The position numbers and the translations under genes are program-made. Positions 43,279 to 52,279 of a DNA stretch of 64,000 nucleotides are shown here, in pieces. Origin of the DNA: Bog-473 sp963751335 (lineage in GTDB: Bacteria; Actinomycetota; Acidimicrobiia; Acidimicrobiales; RAAP-2). Where the stretch lies: positions 682,001 through 746,000 of the forward strand of contig CAVVUB010000007.1 of NCBI GenBank assembly GCA_963751335.1, read 5' to 3'. The notes below the pieces were generated by a model. The model did no database searches. It had not been told where the DNA came from and saw only the letters and a program-made list of their open reading frames with translations. The stretch's first letter is position 1. Each line of letters begins with the position of its first letter.

Positions 43279-43388
43279 TTGTTCAACTGTCTCGGCTCGG
43301 TCCGATCGACCGAGTTGTGGGATTATCACGGGAGAAAACGACCTCGCCCACATCGGCGTGTCAGTGAGCGGTAGCGGAGGATTACACC

Positions 43389-44078
43389 ATGACGACGACT
43401 GAAACCTCGTCTCCGAGCGCCCGGTTGCGCATGAAGCTGATGCCGCTGGTGCGCGAGGTGTCGGCACGCACGCAACTGATGGCCCAGCATCCTCGTGGTG
43501 ACGACGTATACAAGAACATGGTCCGCATCACCTACCCCCAGATCCGGGCCAGCGTCCCACTGATGATCACCGCGAGAGCGCGTCGCGAGGGAGCAAGCCG
43601 CTGACGACGCCGTCGCGGCCGGCCTCATCGATTGGCTCAAGGAGCACACAGAGGAAGAACGAAACCACGATGAGTGGCTCCTCGAGGATTGGGCTCGGCG
43701 GGTGGCGACCCTGCGGAGCTGCGACGTGCCCCTGGGTCACCCTCTGTGGCGGCGATGATCGGTTCTGTCTATTACTGGATCCTTCACGGGCACCCCGTGG
43801 CAATGTGTGGGGCTATTGCGCAATGTTGGAGGGAAACCCACCGACTCAGCAGCTGATCGACCGATTCACGCTGAGGAGTGATCTCCCAGACACCGCCTTC
43901 TCGACCCTGAGGCACCACGGCGAACATCGACGGTGATCACTCGGCCGAGATCAACGATCTCCTGGACGCTCTACCGATGACCGATTGGCACGAGGCCATC
44001 GTAGGCATGACCGCTCTGCAAACGGCCGACCTTCTGATCCAAATCGAAGACGACATCCTTGCTTCGGTTCCGGACTGA
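43389..44078 (+). CDS. Heme-oxygenase-like diiron oxidase, frameshifted
   Basis: The restored protein (about 230 residues) begins MTTTETSSPSARLRMKLMPL. It carries the metal-site motifs of the iron-containing redox enzyme/HDO family: EEERNHDEWLLEDW, a Glu in YCAMLEGNPPT, and the final H-x3-D-x2-H in LRHHGEHDGDHSAEI. It ends with DLLIQIEDDILASVPD. HDO enzymes perform O2-dependent oxidations, including on amino acids and peptides. At least four single-base shifts interrupt it (near 43,580, 43,755, 43,825, 43,933). Its relics are embedded between the peptide genes, so peptide and oxidase were ancestrally one unit, suggesting the peptide as substrate (inference). Confidence 0.7.
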
Positions 44079-44302
44079 AACGCCGATGCGGCGACCTGAA
44101 GGCTCTGGCGGAGACCCTGCGACCGCCGCCGATCAGAATGCGACTCTCGGCCGTTGCGGTGGTTCGGATTTGGTGACGCCGGCCTCGAAGGCGGCCTGGT
44201 GCTCACGCATCAGCTACGAGGGTCTTTTGATCTGTGGAGTTGACCGCAACCCTTCGGTACTGCTGACCTCCCAGGGTGGCCTTTCGTCGTCGTGGAGGTT
44301 GG
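44079..44302. other. Short region before the element-end repeat
   Basis: No gene is seen. Confidence 0.3.
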
Positions 44303-44799
44303 AAAAGTACTGCCGCGACCGATTCATCTAACATGCCGGCCGGGACCCGGCCGACCTCAACCATTGTGATCGCCCTGCGTGCCCGGATTGTCAGCGGTGC
44401 GCTCGGAGACGCCGCTTCGCTCCGTTTCTCGCTCGGCCTCGGCCGCCCCTTGACCATCCTGGCGAACCCGGAGGCGTGCCGGTTCAGAGCCAAAGCCCGT
44501 GCCCGCTGCCGTGCGAGCGCAAACACCATCTCTCGTTACAGCGAACAGATAGCCCCGGCGACACGCGGCAAGTTCATGTTGGAACAGTTGGGAAGCGCTC
44601 GGCCTTCCCAGAAAACTTCCTTTGCTTAGGAGGCTCTGACGCCACGGAACTGTCCCAACTTTGTCCCAACATTGGGTCCCGGCTTCTCCCGTCGGGTCCC
44701 GCTCCGTCTCGGACTCACCATTAGGAGGGCACCCGTTGAGCAGCGAAAATGGGACTGAGCGGGACGCACTGGGAATCACCGGGGATTCTTCTGACCTCC
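44303..44799 (+). repeat. Element right-end repeat, copy 1
   Basis: About 500 bases ending at att copy 1 are repeated at 49,529-50,016, with shared landmarks such as AAAGTACTG, TTTCTCGCTCGGCC, CGGCGACACGCGGCAAGT and GATTGGGTCCCGG. The end holds several TGTCCCAAC-like motifs and GGGACGCAC(T/C)GGGA just before att. This looks like the integrase-binding right arm of the element family. Confidence 0.75.
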
Positions 44800-44842
44800 C
44801 TCGTAATGCGCAGGTCAGGAGTTCGAATCTCCTCTCAGGCTC
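44800..44842 (+). repeat. att copy 1
   Basis: This is a perfect 43-base copy of the tRNA-Thr att core. It is the probable right end (attR) of the integrase-bearing element. The acceptor 5' side and D arm are absent, so it is not a tRNA gene. Confidence 0.85.
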
Positions 44843-45121
44843 GAATAATGCTGGCATACGATTTAGACGTGCCCCCGAATTTCGGAGCAGGCATTTTGCC
44901 CCAAACGTTTGGCGCGCACTCCACGGCGACCTCTGCTCCCCGTCCGTGGATCCGAGCCAATGACGCACTCATGTCCATGGATGGAGCACCAGCTTGCCCT
45001 CGGCGCTCGCCGCCCAGCCGCACCAGGAGGACTCAGAGAGCTTTGTGTGAGTGCGCGCCAAACGTTCGGCGAAATCCCCTGCTCCAAGTTCGGGGCGCGT
45101 CTAACGTCTGCCAGCATTATT
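44843..45121. repeat. Segment with 70-80 bp inverted arms (candidate invertible segment, orientation A)
   Basis: The left arm 44,844-44,920 (AATAATGCTGGC...GGCGCGCACT) is complementary to the right arm 45,050-45,121 (AGTGCGCGCC...GCCAGCATTATT) with moderate divergence. The centre, about 130 bases, has no gene. The same segment occurs at 45,327 in the opposite orientation. Confidence 0.7.
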
Positions 45122-45230
45122 GAGCCGCAGGAGATTCGAACCCACCCTCGCACCGCCAGGGAGGTCAGTCCGGTGATTCCCAGCGCGTCCCGCTCCGGAC
45201 TATAATTAAGGAGGCACCCGTGAGCAGCGA
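45122..45230 (-). repeat. Inverted, degraded att copy and inverted element end
   Basis: GAGCC..GGAGATTCGAAC at 45,122-45,140 is the reverse complement of the att 3' part. It is followed by GGGAGGTCAG...GGTGATTCCCAG and GCGTCCCGCTCC, the reverse complement of the sequence just left of att copy 1. So the segment at 44,843 lies between att ends pointing at each other. CCCGCTCCGG and CCGGAGCGGG around 45,187-45,250 make a further stem. Confidence 0.6.
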
Positions 45231-45283
45231 AAACGGGACCGGAGCGGGACGCACTGGGAATCAGTGGGATTCTTTCAACCTCC

Positions 45284-45326
45284 CTCGTAATGCGCAGGTC
45301 AGGAGTTCGAATCTCCTCTCAGGCTC
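45284..45326 (+). repeat. att copy 2
   Basis: Perfect 43-base copy of the tRNA-Thr att core. As before att copy 1, it is preceded by GAGCGGGACGCACTGGGAATCA. Confidence 0.85.
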
Positions 45327-45560
45327 GAAAATGCTGGCAGACCAATTTAGACGTGCCCCGAATTTGGAGCAGGGGATTTCGCCCCAAACGTTTGCGCGCA
45401 CTCCACGGCGACCTCTGAGTCCTCCTGGTGCGGGCGTTTCGGGCTGGGCGGACGAGCGCCATGAGCCCAAAGAGGGCAAGCTGGGCCCCTCGTCCGTCGA
45501 CATGAGTACGTCATTGGCTCGGATCTCACGGACGGGGAGCAGAGGTCGCCATTGGCGATC
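45327..45560. repeat. Second copy of the segment, orientation B
   Basis: Read from att copy 2 it matches the reverse complement of the 44,843-45,121 segment better than its forward strand: GCTGGCAGAC, AGCAGGGGATTTCGCC and CTCTGAGTCCTCCTGGTGC are shared with the flipped right half, and CATTGGCTCGGATC...GGACGGGGAGCAGAGG with the flipped left half. It ends just upstream of the secreted protein gene at 45,590. Confidence 0.65.
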
Positions 45561-45589
45561 CCAGCGTGGTCGGGGGAGGAGGGTGCGTC

Positions 45590-47001
45590 GTGAGTGCTCG
45601 ATTGCTACGAACTGCGGTTCGGGGGGGTCTGTCCACGTTCGTCGTCGCGGTGGGCGCCGTCGGAACGGTGGTGGCCACCACGCAGAACGCGGGCGCCTCG
45701 GCGTCGGGAATCGAGGCGCCGGTGCCGGCCAATGCAAACGCGTCAGGTGGAGTGGGCCTCACGAACGTCGCATGTCCGAAGGCGGGCCACTGCGTGGCCG
45801 TGGGTAGCTATTCGGTCCGCAAAAAGCAGGAACCCCTGATCGAGACCTTGTCGAACAAAGGCTGGCAGCCCATTGAGGCACCGCTACCCAGCTCCCCAAA
45901 AACCCGTACGCATCGAGCGTGTTGGACGGGGTGAGTTGCTCTTCAGCGAGCAGCTGTGTCGCGGTTGGAGCCGACAATTCCATCCCGACCGGCGTCATCG
46001 ACTCCCGAGTGAACAACGTGTGGCATTCGATTCGAGCACCACTTCCGGCCAACGCCGCCAAGAGGCAGATTGTTGCTCAGCTCGATGACGTTTCATGCAA
46101 CTCTGGGACGTGTGCGGCGATCGGCTTCTACAACACCCCGAAGTACAAATGGTCCGCTGCCGTCATCGATACCTCCGTGAACGGAGAATGGTCGACAATG
46201 GAAGCTCCGCTGCCCGCCGACGCAAATGACCATGCATCGTCCGCTCCCGCAGCGGTGAGCTGTTCATCCTCGACGTTCTGCGCGGCCGGGGGAAGTTATT
46301 TCGGCAATCTTGGCCAAGTTGGTGTGCTCTGGACTTGGGTGGACGGGACATGGTCGGCAGTCGAGGCGCCACTGCCGGACGACGCCAGCAGCACCGCCCC
46401 GGATGCCGGGATCAGCGCCATGACCTGCCCAGCCGCTGGTTCATGTGTCGCCCTGGGCAACTACGTCAGCTCCGACGGAAGCGAATACGGGTTCGTCGAT
46501 ACCCTGTCTCAAGGAACCTGGTTACCCACCCAGCTGATTGACGGAGGCTTTTACCAGGTCTCTTGCGACAGCCTCGTTTCGTGCGCCGCCTCCGCCAGCA
46601 TTGGACCAACGGGAGGCGGGTCGGTCACGGGCCATCTCGTCGACGTTCTGTCTGGCGGAAGCTGGGTCCCCGTATCGGTCCCGATGCCTCCCGACTCCGG
46701 TGACCCACCCGAGGCCTTGGCCGTGGCGGTCTCGTGTCAGCCGGGCGGGTTCTGTGTTTCGGGTGGTTTTTACTACAACACCAGTGGAACTCCAGAGGCG
46801 ATGGTCATGAGCGGAACAGGTGCCAACTGGAACGCGATCGCCGCTGCTCTACCCTCGAATGCCGGTCCGTCGGTTCCGACACGACCGACGCTTGACGCTG
46901 TGGCCTGCCCGCCCGCCGGTCCTTGCGTTGCGGTCGGCAACTACAACGACACGAGCGGTGATCTCCACGCGGTCATCGAGACCGTGACGCCCGACGGCTG
47001 A
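45590..47001 (+). CDS. Secreted Cys-pair repeat protein, one frameshift
   Basis: The GTG start follows a strong GGGGGAGGAGGG. A signal peptide (LSTFVVAVGAVGTVVATTQN) leads into about eight repeats with L..VSC.S...CVAVG and (S/P)IEAPLP..A motifs, each holding two cysteines. It is the same general family as the protein at 33,867 but with a different inter-repeat sequence. The frame breaks once near 45,900 in a run of A/C. It is the only gene between att copies 2 and 3, and its upstream region is the flipped segment, which could carry its promoter. Confidence 0.7.
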
Positions 47002-47331
47002 CCCTGTTCGCGCTGTTTGTGTGTGGGCGACGTCGGAGCCGACCGACCAGAAAATAGGGCCAACTTCACCCAGATCGAGACCTTCACCTTCAGCGTCAAG
47101 GTGATGAGTACCAAGACCTAGATGCTTTCCATCGTGTGGGGGAAGTGAGTTCAGGGACCTTGCGGAGTCGACTGCGATCGGTTCTGTCCCAACTGTGTCC
47201 CAACAATTGGGTGCCGCCTCGTCCTGGTTCGTCCCAGCGTGTCCCACGTTTCATTGCGGCTGGCCTTTTGACCAGGACTGAAAGGGACCCATAGAGACGA
47301 TGCGAGACGGGCGGGGAATTTCGCAACCTCC

Positions 47332-47374
47332 CTCGTAATGCGCAGGTCAGGAGTTCGAATCTCCTCTCAGGCTC
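47332..47374 (+). repeat. att copy 3
   Basis: Perfect 43-base copy of the tRNA-Thr att core. Here the right flank matches the flank of the intact tRNA, unlike copies 1, 2 and 4. Confidence 0.85.
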
Positions 47375-47442
47375 CAGGTCAGAGGTAATATTTGCCCTGA
47401 CAAACCTTTCGGATACGCCCTCTCCCAACACGCGTCCCGCCT
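47375..47442 (+). repeat. Element left-end repeat (no integrase)
   Basis: About 68 bases (CAGGTCAGAGG...ATTTGCCCTGACA...CCCAACACGCGTCCCG) match 20,691-20,758, the stretch between tRNA-Thr and int. The integrase gene itself is absent, so this unit has the left end of the element family without its recombinase. Confidence 0.75.
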
Positions 47443-47709
47443 CGCTCCGCCCGGCGAGAGAAAGGGTGCGCTGGTGCTGCTGTTCCAAGCTGAAAGTTAA
47501 CTTTTAGGGTAAACGAGACGTTGAATATTGATGATTTGTCAACAATATGTCCAACGACCGTTTGCATTGGCGATTAACGGCGACCCATAGTTGGTGCGGG
47601 CGGTCTAGCGAACTTCATTCCGTCTTGACGACATCGGAATTCCGACACAAATGGGGGAGCGCGGCACTCGAAAGGTGCCGGGTTCGGGACTACGGAGGCA
47701 TCGAGACGA

Positions 47710-49508
47710 ATGAGACATACGGCGAGAAAATTTGCGTGGGGCCCCTTCGGCTGGGTGTCGGATCAGCTCTGGTCCTGGCCGGGATGGCGTTGTTGGCAGC
47801 GCCGGCAAGCGCAGCCACTACAACGAGCACCGCAGTGACTGAGTCGTCGGGAGCGGTGACCGGTGCTCCGGTTACCTTCACGGCAACAGTGACCCATGGG
47901 GCGTCCGTGGTCCCGACCGGGACGGTCGTGTTCATGGTCACGGGCATGGACGCAGCGCCTTTCACCTGCGACGGCGGAAATACCGCAACCCTGTCGCCCA
48001 ACGGAAGCGGCCCGGGCTCGGTGGCCACCTGCAGCTTCGCCGGCGGCCTCCAGGCGAGCGACTCCAGCTATCAGGTCACGGCCGATTACAGCGGTGACGG
48101 CACCTTCAACGCGAGCAGCGGCATGCTCAGCGCCAACATCAACCGGGGCGCAACCAGCACGGCGCTCATCTCGTCGTCGAACCCGACGGTCTCCGGACAG
48201 CCGGTGACTTACACTGCGACCGTTGCCCCGACGAGTCCTGCTACCGGGTCTCCTACGGGATCGGTTACCTTTGCCATCAGCGGTACCGTCTGCGACATCA
48301 CCGGCGACACGGTGTCGCTGAGTGGTGGTTCTGCTTCTTGCACCATCTCTGCGGGTTTGTCCGCACAGCTCAGTCCGTACTCGGTCAGCGCCAGCTACTC
48401 CGGTGACCCGAACTACAAGCCGAGCACCGGCAACGTGAGCCAAACCGTCTCCAAGGCGGCGGTGACCGTTGGTCTGACGAGCTCCGCTGCGTTGGCCGTC
48501 ACGGGCCAGCCGATCAGCTTCACGGCGAGCATCACCTCGGTGACACCACCGGGGTCCGGCACGCCGAGCGGCAACATCGTGTTCCTCGTGCAGGGAAACA
48601 ACGTGCTGTCCGGTCAGCCAGGCTATTCCGAGACCTGTGATGGTGGGAACACGCAGCCGCTTTCGGGTGGCAGCGCGACCTGCAACTTCGCCGGTGGTCT
48701 GGTCTCCGTTCCGATCACCTACACGGTGACGGCTACGCTAAAGGACCCGAACTTCACGTCATCCCCGGCGGCCTCGCTGGTGCAACCCGTGAACAAGGCG
48801 TCGACAACGACGACCGTGAGCGGATTGCCCCCAGGGGGATCGGTGCTTGCTTCGCAGGGCTTCACATTCACAGTCACGATCCAGTCGAACAGTCCGAGTG
48901 GAACCGTGCCCACCGGCTATCTCGAGTGGGCCGTGTGCGTTCAAAACGCGACCACGTGCTCGAGTCTGCCCGGTGGGACGTTCCCCATGCCGAAGCCGAC
49001 GGCGAAGGACATCGCGGACCACGAGCAGATCGTTACGTACTCGATTCCAGGCGGAATGCCGTCCGGCCTCTACACTTTGAATGCGAACTTCTCGGGCAAC
49101 TCCAACTACGGGACAAGTTCCGCGCCAACCAAGTTGATTCTGGTCCACAAAGCCCCGACCAGCATGCACATCGGACTGGGGCACAACCCGTTGCTGGAGG
49201 GGAGCAGCATGCAAATCAAGGCTGCTGTGGTGGCCGATCCGGCGACCAGCGATAGCCTCGGTGCCCCTCAGGGCACGGTGACGTTCACCGTCACCGGCGC
49301 CGGCGGCGACACCGTCACCTGCAACTCGGGCTCGAACGTCATCACCATCAGCACCACGTCCTCGAATCAGGGCCGTGCGGTCTGCACCGTCCGGGCGGCC
49401 GACATCTCGGCGGGTGACAGCCCCTACGAGGTGCAGGCGCAGTACTCGGGCGATCACAACTACGACTCGGTGGCCAGCAACGAACTGGTATACGTCGATA
49501 CCCCGTAA
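47710..49508 (+). CDS. Secreted protein with bacterial Ig-like repeats
   Basis: A signal peptide (GPLRLGVGSALVLAGMALLA, APASA) is followed by five or so Ig-like domains of about 100 residues. Each has PVTFTATV-type strands, a PTG.V.F or PSG.I.F turn, CSFAGGL/CTISAGL and Y.V.A.YSGD.NY. The end is SNELVYVDTP with no anchor seen. ATG 47,710 (MRHTARKFA) reads into the signal peptide after a one-base shift near 47,740; a GTG at 47,736 would be in frame without a shift. Such proteins are usually adhesins or surface layers. It is the sole cargo between att copies 3 and 4. Confidence 0.78.
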
Positions 49509-49528
49509 CTGACAAATACCATGGGGAA

Positions 49529-50016
49529 AGTACTGCGGCGATCGATTCGTCTACGAGGCCGGCCGCGATCTGGCCGACCTCAACGATGTGATGGCGCTGG
49601 GCGGCCGGATCGTCAAGGGTGCGCTCCGAGGCTCCGCTCCGCTTCGTTTCTCGCTCGGCCTTCGGCCGGCCTTTGACCATCCTGGCGAACCTCGAGGCGT
49701 GTAGGTCAGCACGAAAGCAAGTGCCCCTCTCGTGCGAGAGCAAACACCATCTCTCGCTACAGCGAACAGATGGCCCCGGCGACACGCGGCAAGTGATCTT
49801 GTTGGGACAGCTAGGAAGCGCTCGGCCTGTACAGAAAGCTAATTGTTTAGGTCTCTCTGACTAAACGAAACTGTTACTACTTTGTCCAACGATTGGGTCC
49901 CGGCCCTCCCGCAAAGTCCCAATCAGCCTCAACCTCAGGGAAGAGAGAGTCCGATGAGCAGCGGAATTGGAACTGGGTGGGACGCACCGGGACCGGACGA
50001 GATTTTGTGGATCTCC
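49529..50016 (+). repeat. Element right-end repeat, copy 2
   Basis: It matches 44,303-44,799 along most of its length and ends at att copy 4. A short frame reading KYCGDRFVYEAGRDLADLND near its start may be the tail of a lost element gene. I do not recognise it. Confidence 0.7.
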
Positions 50017-50059
50017 CTCGTAATGCGCAGGTCAGGAGTTCGAATCTCCTCTCAGGCTC
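50017..50059 (+). repeat. att copy 4
   Basis: Perfect 43-base copy of the tRNA-Thr att core. The sequence to its right (GCTGGTCAGATAGCCATTTC and on) resembles the right flanks of copies 1 and 2. Confidence 0.85.
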
Positions 50060-50315
50060 CAAACTCGCTGGTCAGATAGCCATTTCGTCGCCCCAAATTT
50101 TGAAGAGCCCCATCTGTCCCAACCACCGCAGAATGGCGGTTCGGCTGGTGGCACATTCGACGGCGTTTCGGTCTTCCCGGCTCGTGACGGAGTTGCATCC
50201 GGCGGGGATGTCGGCGTGGCCTGGCGGACCGACCGGAGCGTGGGCATCCGCCCGGACATCTCGAGTGTCAGATTGCTCCAACTAAGAGGTCGCCCGAGAC
50301 GGCCTATTGGGCAAC

Positions 50316-51598
50316 CTAGGACGCCGGTTGTGGCTCGCCAGGAGTCTCGATCCAGGTGCTGAACAAAGGCAGACAGAATGAGTCGGTGTGACCGGCTCGT
50401 GCCCGCCTGAAGTCGGACGAAGTCCCGGCGAGGCCAATGGCCGCATAGGGGTGATCAAAATAAAGCCTCGCTCGACGTTGGAGACCGCGGTGCTCCGGCG
50501 GTCCTCCAGAAAACCCAAGTTCGACACCGAATATCGAAGCGGCAGCGGCCTCGAAACCCGTTGGCGTGAAGGACGCGATGGCCGATTGCGTGGCCAGTGT
50601 TTTGTCACCCTCGGGACTGTGGCCAATGAGTTCAAGGAGAGCCGCAAGCGCCGGCTCACAGCCAAAGAGGGCCGATGCCTTCAGATCCAGTTTGCTCTCA
50701 ATCCTCCATGCGGGCAGCACTGCGTACTCGATGCCTTCGGTGCGTCGGTCTTCCTCGTACGTCGACACTTCCTCCTCGGCGATCTGCCAAGAATCGCCGT
50801 CTCCTTCCGGCAAATCGAAGAGCGACTGCCTGGCAACACTGAGCGTGTCGGTGCGGCACCGTCGGGCCAACTCGTAGGCGGCCTCGAAAACCTGCTGGCG
50901 ATCCGCGGTGGCGGCCGCGGCTACAGAGAGCACGCCGAGGTCCTCGACTGCCTGAGCAAAATGAACGGCCACGACGCCGGCGGCCTCGGTGGTGGCCAAC
51001 ATGGTCAAGGGACTCGGTACGTAGTCCACCAGCTCCTGGTTGACTTTGCCGCGCCATGGACTCGATTGCGTAAGTTCGCCAACGCCGCGTCGACATGGAA
51101 GGGAATCTCCCAGGACACCTTCGAAGCCAGCGCCGAAACCAGGACCAGCCGGAAGTCGGCGGAAAGCGTGAAGGGAAATCGTGCAATGAGTCCTTCCGTC
51201 TGGCGGTTGATCCAGGCATCGGCGTCGACCTGGAAGGAAGCGGCCTGCGCTCGATCGACGCAGGAAAGGGACGCGGTCCACTCCACCAAGGGCGTGGATC
51301 GATCGACGCTATTCACCCAGAGGGCCATCGCGCTGCGCAGAGCCGTCGGCGGTACCTCCAAGAACTCGGCCAGCAGATCAGCGGCCTTCGACGCGGTGCA
51401 TCCGAGAGCTCTTTCGAGTGTTACCCGTTCAGCTCCGGATGACTCGGTTGCGCATGCAGCGAGAAGCAGCCACATGCCCAGCGGAGAGGACACCGAGTCC
51501 TCACTGTGCTGATTGAGGACGGCCGGGCAAATTCGCCGAGCGTAGGAATCAACCACGGTGAACAGGTCGGTTTCGGGGTGCGCTGACTCGGTCACCAT
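50316..51598 (-). CDS. Serpin-family protein, one frameshift
   Basis: The protein reads SVSSPLGMWLLLAACATES, then SFQVDADAWINRQTEGLIAR and RLVLVSALASKVSWEIPF, the standard serpin helix and strand order. After a shift near 51,040 it continues, with a hinge-like TPTGFEAAAASIFG, and ends with a serpin-type breach region YFDHPYAAIGLAG...LPLFSTWIETPGE. The restored length is about 425, near the usual 350-400. There is no signal peptide, so it is probably cytosolic. Serpins trap serine or cysteine proteases. It is the only gene between att copies 4 and 5 and points toward att copy 4. Confidence 0.72.
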
Positions 51599-51893
51599 AT
51601 TGAGCAGTCTTTCAGCATCGGAACCCCGTGGGATTGCTCCGAGAATGTCGAACCGGTCGCTCAGGGTCAGAGAAATTCAACTCTTCCATGGTGCGTATGG
51701 GGGAACGCCTAACCATGAGTCTCGGGCAGCGGTCCGACGAGGGATCTGTCCGAAATTCGTTCCAACCATTGGCTCCCGCTCCGTCTCGTTGTGTCCCACT
51801 GGTTCCTGGAGCATGGTCTTGCTGGCCATCTGACCATAACGGAGTGGTACTCGTCGGGACGCATCGGGAGGCGACGCCGATCAAGCGGATGGC

Positions 51894-51937
51894 CTTTGTA
51901 ATGCGCAGGCCGTCGGTTTGAATCCGACCTCGGGCTC
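51894..51937 (+). repeat. att-like 3' half of a tRNA-Thr(UGU)
   Basis: The loop TTTGTAA gives anticodon UGU, followed by TGCGC, variable AGGCC, a T arm GTCGG-TTTGAAT-CCGAC and CTCGGGCTC. It is the 3' half of a different threonine tRNA. The 5' half is missing. It is preceded by the same TCGTCGGGACGCATCGGGA-type element end. Confidence 0.7.
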
Positions 51938-52279
51938 TGAAAGTACTGGTCAAGTCGCATATTTCCTCGGGTTCACTTTCGGACGGCCCGCGAGCGGACT
52001 GGTCTTGGCGGCCGCCTTGCCGATTCGGCTCAATCGACAAACCCCCGGCCTGCAGTCGACGAACCCGTGGCGATCGAGAACGCGGGGATTGTCGGAGGTG
52101 ATGCGCGGGGCGTTGCCTCGCTCAACCTCAAGACACAGTGTGGGCCGTGCCTGTATCCACTGCAGAACCGATCACTTCTCGCGGCCTGATGCAGCTATTC
52201 TCCAAAGACCGGCGTCGAGCTGGACCAGCTTGAGGTCGGCGCTCCTTCAGCGGCCACCAAATTGACTGACGCGGTGGCG
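51938..52279. other. No gene seen
   Basis: No supported frame between the att-like site and the convergent end of the next gene. Confidence 0.3.

Larger units (their letters stand above)
41505..43290 (+). repeat. Three tandem units of a peptide-gene repeat (period about 705 bp)
   Basis: Units begin near 41,505, 42,217 and 42,914. Each contains a dyad element, a leader hairpin, a 51-54 codon peptide gene and a terminator hairpin. Units 1 and 2 also carry an internally deleted relic of the oxidase gene that is complete after unit 3. Peptide starts are 709 and 704 bases apart. The units are nearly identical, so the duplication is recent or kept homogeneous. Confidence 0.88.

Noticed and set aside
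41505..43290. Long minus-strand and alternative-frame reading frames across the tandem units
   Set aside because: They repeat only because the DNA repeats. They lack ribosome binding sites, and the peptide frame with its SD, terminator and constrained leader is the coding one.
44800..50059. Four apparent extra tRNA-Thr genes
   Set aside because: Only the 3' half from the anticodon loop is present. The acceptor 5' strand, D arm and 5' anticodon stem are missing, so they are att fragments.
50316..51598. Frames on the plus strand opposite the serpin
   Set aside because: The minus strand has clear serpin motifs in two joined frames; the plus-strand frames have none.
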